Positions 34,890 to 43,962 of a stretch of DNA of 64,000 nt are shown in pieces. Below the pieces are notes generated by a model. That model did no database searches. It had not been told where the DNA came from and saw only the letters and a program-made list of their open reading frames with translations. Position 1 is the stretch's first letter, and every line of letters begins with the position of its first letter. Source of the stretch: JAJDUF01 sp965238265 (GTDB taxonomy: Bacteria > Chloroflexota > UBA11872 > UBA12225 > JAJDUF01); the NCBI GenBank assembly GCA_965238265.1, contig OZ250185.1:3410001-3474000 (forward strand), in the 5' to 3' direction. The translations under genes were made by a program, and so were the position numbers.

Positions 34890-35085
34890 GGCCCTGCTCC
34901 ATCTCGTCTAGGGTCCAGCGCTTGGCGGGGTTCTCCAGGCGATACAAGGCCAAGTATTCGTCTTCCAACTCATCCAAGTGCTCCAGGATGGCTTGCTCAA
35001 CGTAGAACGTCTTGGTGCGGCCGGTACGGGCGGAGAGATCGGCGATGCGCTGCTCGATCTCAGGGGGTAGCCGGACGGTAATCAT
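34867..35085 (-). CDS. relB: Ribbon-helix-helix antitoxin (RelB-like)
   Basis: A 72-residue protein starting MITVRLPPEIEQRIADLSARTGRTKTFYVEQAILEHLDELEDEYLAL, a clear ribbon-helix-helix DNA-binding domain with an acidic toxin-binding tail. It precedes and overlaps the RelE gene. Two palindromes at 35102-35133, just upstream of its start, are probable operators for autorepression. Confidence 0.9.
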   Translation of the reverse strand: MITVRLPPEIEQRIADLSARTGRTKTFYVEQAILEHLDELEDEYLALYRLENPAKRWTLDEMEQGLDMESRV

Positions 35086-35101
35086 GTCAGTCCTCCATAC
35101 C

Positions 35102-35133
35102 TATGTATTACATACACTACGCATACAGCGTAG
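35102..35133. promoter_or_regulatory. Probable operator palindromes of the RelBE pair
   Basis: TATGTATTACATA (35102-35114) is a perfect palindrome around one base, and CTACGCATACAGCGTAG (35117-35133) is an inverted repeat with a 5-base spacer. They lie 17 to 48 bases upstream of the antitoxin start, where a ribbon-helix-helix repressor would bind. Confidence 0.6.
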
Positions 35134-35195
35134 CATACGTCCCGGCGCTGATAGTTAACGGCTGAAAGCCAATAGCTGATAGCTGACAGCCTCGC

Positions 35196-37508
35196 CTACC
35201 ACTCCACCACGATGCAGCTATGGATGTGGAGGCGCGGCACGGTAATCACCAGCCGCCCATTCTCGCACACCCAGCTCGGAGTGAGGCCCTCCGGCTCCTG
35301 CCGCACCACCCGCGGCGGCTCGTCCGCCCGCAGCGAGACCTGAATGTCACGCACCTCCGGCACCCACTCCGTCACCGGTGAGCCGACGGGCCGCAACGGC
35401 CGCTCGGCGTGGTAGCTCACCAGATGCGCGACGTAGCGCCAGCGGCCGCGGTCGGCCGGGCCACCGAGGATACCCGGTCCTGGCGGCGCCGCGTCGCCGG
35501 CGGCGGCGAGCGCACCCGCCGCCCAGCCGGCGCGCTCCGGCGGCAGCGTGTCGGCGCGCACGGGCTGAACCGCTCGCTCGCTCGCCCCCTCCGCTTGGTC
35601 AATGCGCTGCCGGAACAGGGATAGCTCGACTGAGGGCGGCCCATGTAGTGCCACCACCCGCTGCGTCAACGGCGTCGCCAGGTCCAGGCACCGCGCTACC
35701 ACGCCGCGCAGATCGGGTGCGGTGTGCCGGCTATAGGCGCTGAAGATCGGCCCGGCGATATACACCGCGCGGCCGGCGCCAAAGTGATGAAACGTGATCC
35801 CTGCGTAGCCGGATTCGCCGCCCGGCGGTGACCAACCGGCCCGGGCCGCGCGGCTCCGTGGCTCGCCCGCCGGCGCCGCGAACGCCGGGTACAGGCCGAC
35901 GTGGCGAGCCAACGGCTGCGCGCCGTCCGTCTGGACTGCTTGCCACGGCCCCGCCACGGGCAAGGCCATGTCCCGAAGCTCGGCCCCCGCGAGGAAGGCG
36001 CTCCCCGGACGGAGATACCCGGAGACCTGGCGCTCGTCGTCTGCGCGGCGCACTCCCAGCACGTCGTCGAGTCCTGGCGCCGGCCGCGGCCGGCCGTGCT
36101 CGTCCATGGCGGCCACACGGCCGGCGGCGACCAGCCCTCCTCCCCGCCGAACGAAATCACGGAGCGTCGCTACCGTCGCTTCGGGAAGCGCCGCCTGTTC
36201 CGGCAGGACCACCGTGGCGAACTCGTCAATGCGCTGCTCCAGGGTCGCCTCGTCAACAATCAGCGCGTGCCAGCCGCTTTCCACCAGCATCTTGTGCGCG
36301 GCCCGCACGCTCCTGAGAGCGCCGCCGCCGCGCTCGTGGTCGGTGTGCCGCAGCGTGGCCGTGCTGTGCAGAATGGCGACGAGCGGCACCACGACGGCGC
36401 CGCGGCACCACGCCTCGCGCTCCATGATGAACTCGCAGGTGTCGGCGAGGGCCTCGATAACGGTCGGCTCGTGCTGCCCGTCGGGATAGTGCGGTGCGGC
36501 GAGCAGGCAGCGCCCGCCAACGGCCAGCGCAGTCGCACAGGCCATATTGAGCGCCGCCGTCGGGGGTAGCGACCAGGAGCCGGCCGCATCCGGTACGCGA
36601 GCTACGGAGACATCGGTAGGCTGCCGTTGCGCCGTGAGCAAGCGGCCCGCGAAGCTCACAGCGAGCGGATCGAATCGCCGCGGCCTACCGCCACGTCGGC
36701 CGGCATCGGCTTGGCCGCGCCACCGGGCCGCTGGCCTTCCTGCCGGTGGTAGGCCGTAGCTGCCGGGTGTTACGCCAGCGGAAACGATCACAAGACCTAG
36801 CTCGATAGCGTGCAGCCGCGCGGTGATCTCCGCTGCCATCTGCTCCTGCATCACCGCCCGCCACTGGCGGTAGCTGTCAGCTTGCGGCTCCGCGGGCGCG
36901 GGGATGGCGGCGTGGCCGGTGGCTTGGCCGAACTCGGCTTGGCACCAGCGGCAGCCGCACCACCGCGAGAGCTGCCAACCCAGCCCGTCCAGCCAGAGAC
37001 CGTCAACGGCGTAGGTGCGCGCGATTTCCGTCAGCTGCGGCAGCACGACCTCGCTGCGATAGGGCGAGAGCAAGCAGATCGGTCCAGCCGTCGGGCTATC
37101 GCCCGCTCCGTCGAGCAGGCGCATCCGCCAGTCCGGGTGCAGCGCGTTGAGCGCCCCGCTTGCGGCGACATTGAAGTACGCCACCGCACGCAGCCCCACC
37201 CGCCGCGCCGACCGTACCATCGTGCCTAGGTAATCGCCGGCCAGGTGTGGGTGCCGCTCTCCTCCGGGCACGTTGGTCGGGTAGAGTGCGTGACCATAGC
37301 GATCCTTGGCGACGATATGGACCGCTTCGACGCCAATGGCTGCCAGCTCCTCCATTTGGGCCAACGATGTGTGCTCATCGAGCGCAGCGCCAAGGCCCGT
37401 GACCCACGCGGGATAGTGGAAGTCCAGACAGAGCGTGCGGAACGTGTCGCTATACCACTGCGCGTCATCCGCCGGGCCGGGGGGTAATCGTGCGGCGTGC
37501 TCTTCCAT
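35196..37508 (-). CDS. Large glycosidase-like protein with beta-galactosidase trimerisation-like domain
   Basis: A 770-residue protein. The N-terminal half looks like a TIM barrel of putative glycoside hydrolases: LCLDFHYPAWVTGLG, GVEAVHIVAKDRYGHALYPTN, YFNVAASGALNALHPDW and TYAVDGLWLDGLGWQL. CGCRWCQAEFG is a Cys-containing motif seen in related barrels. The middle has a glutamine-amidotransferase-like fold as in GH42 trimerisation domains (LVESGWHALIVDEATLEQRIDEFATVVLPEQAAL, LRDFVRRGGGLVAAG). Cytoplasmic, as no signal peptide is seen. ATG 37508 follows GGAG. Substrate unknown. Confidence 0.7.
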   Translation of the reverse strand: MEEHAARLPPGPADDAQWYSDTFRTLCLDFHYPAWVTGLGAALDEHTSLAQMEELAAIGVEAVHIVAKDRYGHALYPTNVPGGERHPHLAGDYLGTMVRSARRVGLRAVAYFNVAASGALNALHPDWRMRLLDGAGDSPTAGPICLLSPYRSEVVLPQLTEIARTYAVDGLWLDGLGWQLSRWCGCRWCQAEFGQATGHAAIPAPAEPQADSYRQWRAVMQEQMAAEITARLHAIELGLVIVSAGVTPGSYGLPPAGRPAARWRGQADAGRRGGRPRRFDPLAVSFAGRLLTAQRQPTDVSVARVPDAAGSWSLPPTAALNMACATALAVGGRCLLAAPHYPDGQHEPTVIEALADTCEFIMEREAWCRGAVVVPLVAILHSTATLRHTDHERGGGALRSVRAAHKMLVESGWHALIVDEATLEQRIDEFATVVLPEQAALPEATVATLRDFVRRGGGLVAAGRVAAMDEHGRPRPAPGLDDVLGVRRADDERQVSGYLRPGSAFLAGAELRDMALPVAGPWQAVQTDGAQPLARHVGLYPAFAAPAGEPRSRAARAGWSPPGGESGYAGITFHHFGAGRAVYIAGPIFSAYSRHTAPDLRGVVARCLDLATPLTQRVVALHGPPSVELSLFRQRIDQAEGASERAVQPVRADTLPPERAGWAAGALAAAGDAAPPGPGILGGPADRGRWRYVAHLVSYHAERPLRPVGSPVTEWVPEVRDIQVSLRADEPPRVVRQEPEGLTPSWVCENGRLVITVPRLHIHSCIVVEW

Positions 37509-37680
37509 GCTCGCTCCAGTAGGCTCCCTCCCTCTCCGCAAGTGGCGAGGGGCCGGGGGTGAGGCCAACCAAGTTAAGGTAGGCAGTGTAGGCCACGCCG
37601 GTCAAGTCAGCCACAACCGCACCGCTGTCTAGGGCTATAATCGGTGCCGAGCACTGCGGCGGGAGACAAGGAAGCGAACG

Positions 37681-38831
37681 ATGACAACACTCCGGGCCGG
37701 GATTATCGGGTTGAACGGGATCGCCGTCCGGCACGTCTTGGACATCGAGGCAAACGAGGAGCTACGGCTCGGCGCCGTCTGCGACACCGATACCGAGTTG
37801 GGCTCCGCTGGCAAGGCGTGTACGACGCCCCCTGGTACAAGGACTATCGTGACCTCAACCGCTCCGAGCACTGCGACTTTGTGATCGTGGCGCTGCCCCA
37901 TTACCTCCATGCCGACGCCGCTTGCGATGCGCTGGAAGCGGGCAAGCCGGTCATCATCCAGAAGCCGATGTGCATCACCGTGGAGGAAGCCGACCGCATT
38001 ATCGCCACGGCCCAGCGCACCGGGACCAAAGTGGCGACGTTCCACACGGCGCACTTGGTCGAGCGCGATGCCCGTGCCCTGATTGACCAAGGGGTCGTCG
38101 GTGACATGCTGCGCGTCCACTACGCGCGGCAGGAGGCCCGCAGCGTCGCCTACTACGGCACCGGCCCCTGGCGCGGCCACTGGGCGACCGAAGGCGGGGG
38201 GATGCTCACCAACCAGTACATCCACGACCTGAACCGACTGCACTACCTGTGCGGTCCCGTAGTGGAGGTGGTCAGTTGTACGCTGGCGAACGTCGCGCAC
38301 CCGGGGATCGAGGTGGAAGACGCCTGCACGGCGGTCGTGCGGTTCGCCAACGGCGCCTACGGCGAACTCAGCCTCGGTCTGTACAGCCAGCCGGGGTTGA
38401 GCGGCTACGAGATCATTGGTGATCGGGGCTGCATCGTGAAGCGGGGTGATGACCACCGTTACGCCCGGCTGTCCATCCCTTTGACCGAGTACCTGCACAA
38501 TCCGACCCCGGCCCCCCGCCGGCCCGGCGCGACGCTCGCCGATGCCGCGCGACCGGAGGCAACGTGGCAGCAGATTCCCCCGGTCGCCGAGCACCGTGAC
38601 CCGGTGGCGGAGTTCGCGCAGGCAATCAGAGACGACACGGCGCCCTACGCGCCGCCGGAGTTCGCCCGGCGCGACATCGAGTTGATGTGTGCCCTCTACA
38701 TGGCCCACTTCCGGCGCCAAGCGGTGCAGATTCCCGTGCCCCGCGCGGCGTACACCGCCTTGCTCCACGATCTGGCCGCCGGGCAGTATCCCAGCCTCGC
38801 CTGGCCCGGCCCAGGCCACCCGGACCAGTGA
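37681..38831 (+). CDS. Gfo/Idh/MocA family oxidoreductase (frameshifted near the N-terminus)
   Basis: Bases 37681 to about 37800 encode the NAD-binding start LRAGIIGLNGIAVRHVLDIE through LGAVCDTDTELG. The rest, from about 37803, is in another frame: RWQGVYDAPWYKDYRDLN, CDFVIVALPHYLHADAACDALEAGKPVIIQKPMCITVEEAD (EKP-type motif read as QKP), and a complete C-terminal domain to AYTALLHDLAAG. One missing base near 37800 explains it. A conserved EKP lysine is retained as the K of QKP. The large glycosidase-like gene is divergent from it, so both could act on the same sugar. Confidence 0.8.
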
Positions 38832-38952
38832 CCCCCACCCTAGCCCTCCCCCGTTGCGACAGGGGAGGGAACACGCCGTCCCCCGGTGCCGCAGCGGCCC
38901 CCGCCGCCGTCCCCCTGCCGCAGCGGGGGGGGCCATAGGGGCCGGGGGGTGA
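38829..38952. repeat. Intergenic repeat family A, long copy
   Basis: CCCCCACCCTAGCCCTCCCC, GGGGAGGGAACACGCCGTCC, then a partly duplicated GCCGTCCCCCTGCCGCAGCG and GGGGGGGCCATAGGGG. The doubled CCGCAGCGG block makes this copy longer than the others. Confidence 0.75.
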
Positions 38953-39034
38953 GGCGCCGTTTAAAGCGAACGGCTCCGGCAGGGGAGCCGGAGTCGTTCT
39001 GGGGCGCGCGTGTGCTGGCAGGGAGGCGGCCGCC

Positions 39035-40061
39035 CTAGGCCGTCGTGCCGGTCGTGGTGCTGCCGCTCGGCGTCGTGGACGAACCACCGCGTCTGGAGCC
39101 CCGGCCGCCTCGGTGGCCGGAGTATCCACGCCCCCGGCGTCCTGAGGTGAGCCGCTCCAGGTAGGTATCGGCTTGCTCGCGGGTAATGGTAGGCCGTCGT
39201 GCCGGTCGTGGTGCTGCCGCTCGGCGTCGTGGACGAACCACCGGCGTTCACCAGCTCGTCGAGCGCCGCTGACGCCGCCTCCTGCTGGGCCGTCTGCAAC
39301 TGCTCCGCCGTCACATTCCGCTCTGCAGCCCGCGCCCGCAGGTCGGTGCCGCCCTTGACGGCCTCGGCCAGCTCATCAACGCTGCCGTAGCCGAGTTGGG
39401 TGGCGAGGGCTTCCTTCATCGCCATCCCTACTGCGGCGTGGGCCCGCGCCATAGCGGACGGCTCGGCGACCCGCGCGATGCGCTCCAGGAGCTGATCGGC
39501 CTGCTCACGGGTAAGCGTCTCATCGTTGACCAGCCCATCGAGGATCGGCTGCGCCGCCGTGCGCCGCGCCTGTTCGAGCTGCTCGATGCTGACACCCTTC
39601 TCCGCAGCCAGATCGAACAGGAACTTGCCGCGGGCGTCCTCCCTGAGCGCGTCCACATCGGCGTAGCCGAGCGCCGTGGCCGTGGCCGCGTTCACCACCT
39701 CCTTCAGCTCCGTCATCTTGCCAGCGAGCGCAGACTTGGAACCGCGCCGCCCGCGTCTATGCTTGCCACGGTGACCTGGGAAGCCCTTGCCACCGTTCTC
39801 ACGGATGCTATCAGCCTGCTCCTGGGTGATTTCCCCGGCGTCTACGCGGGCTTGCAAGGTCTGATTGCGTGCCGATTCGATGGCGGTGTCGAGGCTTGAG
39901 CGCTCGATGCCGAGCGCCGCAGCCAGACGATCAAGGTAACCATTACGGTTTCCGCCGGTTACCCCGTGCGCCAACGCTGGCGCTGCCAGCACAGCAACCC
40001 CTCCTAGTCCTGCTACTCCGAGTCCCGCCAGGGCAGCGATGCGACGATTGACCTTGACCAT
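39035..40061 (-). CDS. Exported helical repeat protein (xTxEQAD motifs), frameshifted near the end
   Basis: Signal peptide: RRIAALAGLGVAGLGGVAVLAAPALAHG. The mature protein repeats short helical units with the tag ITQEQADSIRE, LTREQADQLLERIA and ITREQADTYLERL, joined to YADVDALREDARGKFLFDLAAEKGVSIEQL-like segments. The frame open to 38961 becomes nonsense after GSSTTPSGSTTTGTTA; the true end (PTITREQADTYLERLTSGRRGRG, then a second GSSTTPSGSTTTGTTA) is in another frame with a stop at 39035. The two copies of the Ser/Thr tail come from a 54-bp direct repeat. ATG 40061 follows AGGAGG. Probably a periplasmic or surface protein of unknown role. Confidence 0.7.
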
Positions 40062-40236
40062 AGCTCCGTACCTCCTCATCCGGTGTGAGTTATCGGGCTG
40101 GGTTCATTCCCATTCAGCCAACGTTGGCCGTTGCCCGCTACGTCAATCAGTATGCAGACCCCTTGTAAACACACGTTCGGCTTGGCGTAAAGATGTAGTT
40201 AAATCTCGAAGCGCGGGTGTTGGAGCGGGGAGCAGT

Positions 40237-40311
40237 GGATTCCCGCTTGCGCGGGAATGACGGAGAGGGTGGGAATGACGGCTGATGGCTGATAGCTGAT
40301 ATGCGTATAAT
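40237..40311 (+). repeat. Palindromic repeat B, TAGCTGA repeat and a -10-like box
   Basis: GGATTCCCGCTTGCGCGGGAATGACGG (40237-40263) is followed by ACGGCTGATGGCTGATAGCTGATAT (to about 40302) and then TATAAT at 40306-40311, a perfect -10 hexamer about 38 bases before the LarA-like gene. No good -35 box is present, so the promoter call is weak. Confidence 0.6.
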
Positions 40312-40348
40312 GCGAGGGAGACCAGTCCTATAAGCCTGGAGAGACTAT

Positions 40349-41581
40349 ATGGAGTTGCCGCGGCTCGCCCGTATCCGACAACGCTTCCCGGCCGCGGCCA
40401 TTGACGATGTTCCGGCGGCTGTACACGCGGCCGTCGCGGAGAGTGGAGTTGCTACCCGCTTGCAGCCGGGCGCGCAGGTAGCGATAACAGCCGGCAGCCG
40501 GGGCATCGCCCGCATCGCAACGATCCTGGCCGCGTTGGTGAGTAGCCTCCGCCGCCTGGGGGCCGAGCCATTCGTCGTGCCGGCGATGGGTAGCCATGGC
40601 GGCGCCACCGCGGCGGGCCAACGGTCGGTCCTCGCCGGCTACGGCATCACCGAGGCCACCGTCGGCGCGCCGATCCGGGCCACGATGGACGTTGTGCAGC
40701 TCGGGACCACGCCGCCGGGCGTCCCGGTCTATATGGATCGCTATGCGGCCCAGGCGGACGGCATTGTGGTGGCCGGCCGCGTCAAGCCGCACACGGGGTT
40801 CCGAGCGCCCATCGAGAGCGGGCTGTGCAAGATGCTTGCCATCGGTCTGGGCAAGCAGCGCGGCGCCGAAACTATCCACGCCCGCGGCTTGGCCGAGAAC
40901 ATCCCGGCAGTGGCCGCCGTCGCTATCGAGGCTGCGCCGGTGGCGATGGGGTTAGCCATCGTCGAAAACAGCTATGAGCAGCCCTACCGCATCGTCGGCG
41001 CCCCGCCGGAGCGCATCCATGCGACCGACCGCGAGCTACTTGTCAGCGCCAAGGAGCTGCTGCCGCGCATCCCCTTTGACGATCTCGACGTGCTGATCGT
41101 GGACTGGCTCGGCAAGAACATCTCCGGGAGTGGGATGGACCCCAACGTCATCGGCCTCTGGCGCCGGCTGGGCGGCGAGCGGCGTCCCGACTATCGCCGC
41201 ATTTTCGTCCGCAACATCACCCCGGAGTCGCACGGTAACGCCCTGGGCGTGGGCTGGGCCGACTTTACGACCCGCCGGCTCGTCGAGCAGATTGACTACG
41301 ACGCGATGTATATGAACTGCCTGACCGCCAACGCGCCGGACGTGGGCCGCGTGCCCATCACGCTGGCCAACGACCGCGTGGCGGTGGCTGCGGCGCTGAA
41401 AACCGCCGGTGCCCCCGCCCCCCCGCGGCTCGCGCGCGTCCACTCGACGCTCCAACTGGAGCACCTCTCCGTATCGGAGGCGCTATTGCCGGAGGTCGCA
41501 GCCAACCCGCAAGTGGAGGTGCTCTCCGAACCGGCGCCGATGGCGTTCGATGCAGAGGATAATCTGGTCGGCGACCTGTAG
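40349..41581 (+). CDS. LarA-N/DUF2088 domain protein (lactate-racemase-like)
   Basis: A 410-residue protein with GSRGIARIATILAALVSSLRRLGAEPFVVPAMGSHGGATAAGQ and VVAGRVKPHTGFRAPIESGLCKMLAIGLGK, the DUF2088 core also found in nickel-dependent lactate racemase (LarA). The known LarA His/Lys residues for the nickel-pincer cofactor could include the SHGG and KPHTGF sites, but no lar maturation genes are nearby. It may act on another hydroxy acid. The transketolase half follows after 56 bases, suggesting one operon. Confidence 0.75.
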   Translation: MELPRLARIRQRFPAAAIDDVPAAVHAAVAESGVATRLQPGAQVAITAGSRGIARIATILAALVSSLRRLGAEPFVVPAMGSHGGATAAGQRSVLAGYGITEATVGAPIRATMDVVQLGTTPPGVPVYMDRYAAQADGIVVAGRVKPHTGFRAPIESGLCKMLAIGLGKQRGAETIHARGLAENIPAVAAVAIEAAPVAMGLAIVENSYEQPYRIVGAPPERIHATDRELLVSAKELLPRIPFDDLDVLIVDWLGKNISGSGMDPNVIGLWRRLGGERRPDYRRIFVRNITPESHGNALGVGWADFTTRRLVEQIDYDAMYMNCLTANAPDVGRVPITLANDRVAVAAALKTAGAPAPPRLARVHSTLQLEHLSVSEALLPEVAANPQVEVLSEPAPMAFDAEDNLVGDL

Positions 41582-41637
41582 TGGCTCTGAGTGCCGGCCT
41601 CCTATCACCACCTCACCACCGCCGAAGGAGACGCAGC

Positions 41638-42621
41638 ATGACTGCCGCCGTAGCCGTCCCCGAGCCAACCGCCTCGCTCCGGCCGGGCACACCGACTCGT
41701 GATGCCTTCGGTCGGGCGCTGCAAGAACTGGGGCGCTCCAACGAGCGTATCGTGGTGGTGGACGGTGATGTCAACAACTCGACGCGGACCGAATGGTTTG
41801 CCGCGGAGTTCCCGGAGCGCTTCTTCAACGTCGGCATCGCCGAGTCGAACCTCGTCGGCGTTGCCGGCGGCTTGGCGGGCGCCGGCAAAATCCCGGTGGC
41901 GGCGAGCTTTGCCTGTTTTCTGATGTGCAATGCCTTCGATCAGCTACGGATGGCGGTGGCCTTCCCCGGCTTGAACGTCAAGCTCGTCGGGACGCACGCC
42001 GGAATTTCCATTGGCGAAGACGGCCCCTCGCAGATGGGGATTGAGGACGTAGCATTGGCCTGCTCGCTGCCCGGCGTGCAGGTGCTCGTGCCGGCCGACG
42101 AGGTAGCGACCCGCCTGGCCTTGCACGCGGCTATCGAGCACACCGGCCCGGTCTACATCCGCGTGGGCCGCGGGGACGTACCCGTTGTCTACGAGTCGGC
42201 GGACGAATGCCCATTTGCGCTCGGCAAGGCCATCCGCGTGCGCGACGGCAGCGACGTGACCATCGTGGCCAATGGCCTCATGGTCGCGGCTGCGGTGGAC
42301 GCCCACCGCAAGCTCGCCGCCCGCGGCATCTCCGCGCGCGTGCTGGATATGGCCTCGGTCAAGCCGCTCGATACCGCAGCCCTGTTGAACGCCGCCGAGG
42401 AGACCGGGGCGTTGGTCGTCGCCGAGGAGCACCTGGCGCACGGCGGGCTGGGCAGCGTGGTGGCGATGGCCCTCGCGCAAGCGCGTCCGACCCCGCTGGA
42501 GTTCGTGAACGTGGGGGATCGCTACGCCGAAAGCGGCCCCGGCGATGCGCTCCTCGTCAAGTACGGCCTGACCGGCGACGACCTCGTAGCCGCCGCCGAG
42601 CGCGCCCTCGCCCGCAAATAG
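41638..42621 (+). CDS. Transketolase C-terminal half (split transketolase subunit)
   Basis: A 327-residue protein holding the pyrimidine-binding domain (RDAFGRALQELGRSNERIVVVDGDVNNSTRTEWF, FNVGIAESNLVGVAGGLA with the conserved Glu, GTHAGISIGEDGPSQMGIEDVAL) and the C-terminal domain (VRDGSDVTIVANGLMVAAAVDA). This matches split transketolases. The N-terminal, thiamine-diphosphate-binding half is not in the window. AAGGAG precedes ATG 41638; the longer frame from 41581 overlaps the upstream stop. It may form part of a sugar-rearranging enzyme for a specific pathway with the LarA-like protein. Confidence 0.85.
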   Translation: MTAAVAVPEPTASLRPGTPTRDAFGRALQELGRSNERIVVVDGDVNNSTRTEWFAAEFPERFFNVGIAESNLVGVAGGLAGAGKIPVAASFACFLMCNAFDQLRMAVAFPGLNVKLVGTHAGISIGEDGPSQMGIEDVALACSLPGVQVLVPADEVATRLALHAAIEHTGPVYIRVGRGDVPVVYESADECPFALGKAIRVRDGSDVTIVANGLMVAAAVDAHRKLAARGISARVLDMASVKPLDTAALLNAAEETGALVVAEEHLAHGGLGSVVAMALAQARPTPLEFVNVGDRYAESGPGDALLVKYGLTGDDLVAAAERALARK

Positions 42622-42653
42622 CGCCGCACGCGCCCGGCGCGGCGTGGCCCCGA

Positions 42654-43761
42654 TCAAGCATCGAGCCGGCGGAGCAACCGCAGTTCCAGTGCCCGCAGCT
42701 CGGCCTTCAGCTTGCCGATGTCGCTTTGTAGCTCGGCCCGCAGGGCTGCCAGCTCGGACGGCGTCGCAGCGTGCTGCGCGGCCTCGTTAGCCGGTGCTGC
42801 CACCGCGGCCCGGCCCGGTTGCTCCAGGTCCTGCTCCGTTGCGTCCGGCGGGCAGCTGGCCCCGCGCACGTCGTCTATGCCCCGCAGCCAGTCCTGGAAG
42901 ACGCGATCACGCGGCGCGCAAAGCTCCGTATTGTCGAAGTAAAATTGCTCCAGGGCCTTTAGCCCCGTCAGACTCTGCGGCAGCGGCCCCGCCAGGCTAT
43001 TGTGGGGGAGGGCTAGCTCCATCAGGTGGTCCAGCCAGCCCCATTCCGCCGGCAACGGCCCGCGCAAGTTGTTGCGGGAGAGGCCCAGCCGCTCGAGGTT
43101 GCTCAGGTGCCCCCACTCGGCGGGCAGCGCGCCCCGCAGGTTGTTGTCGGAGAGGTCCAGCCCCGCAAGACTACCCTGGTGGCCCCACTGCGCCGGCAGC
43201 ACGCCCTGGAGGTTGTTGTCGGAGAGGTTTGAGTACCCTGATAGAGGCCAACTCGCCCCACTCCACCGGCAGTACCCCGCTCAGGCTGTTGCCGAAGAGG
43301 AGCAGCACCTCCAGGTCCGACAACTGGCCCCATTCCGCCGGCAGCGGCCCCACCAGGCCGTTGTCGGAGAGGTTCAGCACCCCGAGGCTGTCCAGTTGAC
43401 CCCATTCCGCTGGCAATACCCCACTCAGGCTGTTGCGGGAGAGGTCCAGCACATCGAGGCGCCGCAGGTGGTTCCACGCGGCGGGCAGCGCTCCATCCAG
43501 GCTGTTGCCGGCCAGCTCCAGCACTTGCAGGTTGCTCAGGTGGCCCAGCTCTGTCGGGAGCGATCCGGTCAGATTGTTGCCGGCGAGAGACAGATCCATG
43601 ACGCGGCCGTCGGTATCGGTGGTGACGCCGTACCAGTCGCCGATGGGCGCATCACTCAACCAGTTCGTGCGGTCCGTCCAGCTCGCGCCGCCCGCCGCGT
43701 TGTAGAGCGCGACCAGCACGGCCCGGCCCTGCTGTGCTCCCTCGCTAGCTGGCGGTTCCAT
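42654..43761 (-). CDS. Leucine-rich-repeat protein with C-terminal coiled coil, frameshifted
   Basis: The frame from 43761 starts ALYNAAGGASWTDRTNWLSDAPIGDWYGVTTD, the cap seen before plant-type LRRs, then 24-residue repeats such as LPAEWGQLDSLGVLNLSDNGLVGPLPAEWGQLSDLEVL. It breaks after SIRVL; the repeats continue at once in another frame (NLSDNNLQGVLPAQWGHQG...) to 42654. One extra T in TTT at 43228-43230 accounts for the shift. The end is a coiled coil (ELAALRAELQSDIGKLKAELRALELRLLRRL). No signal peptide, so it may be cytoplasmic. Function unknown; LRRs usually bind proteins. Confidence 0.8.
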
Positions 43762-43962
43762 CGCGCGCCTCCGACTACCGCGTCAATGAGCAGTAGCGCC
43801 GCTCGTGTAGGCTCCTCCCCGGATCGTATCCCCCCTGGATTATGGTACAGCACCAGGGAGTGAACGTCCGTAGATCAAGCTCTTGACGGTACCGCCCTGG
43901 CTATCTCCCGGAAAGATTCGCGCCGGTCAGGGGCAAACCGTTGGCAGCAGCCGGATTGCCCA

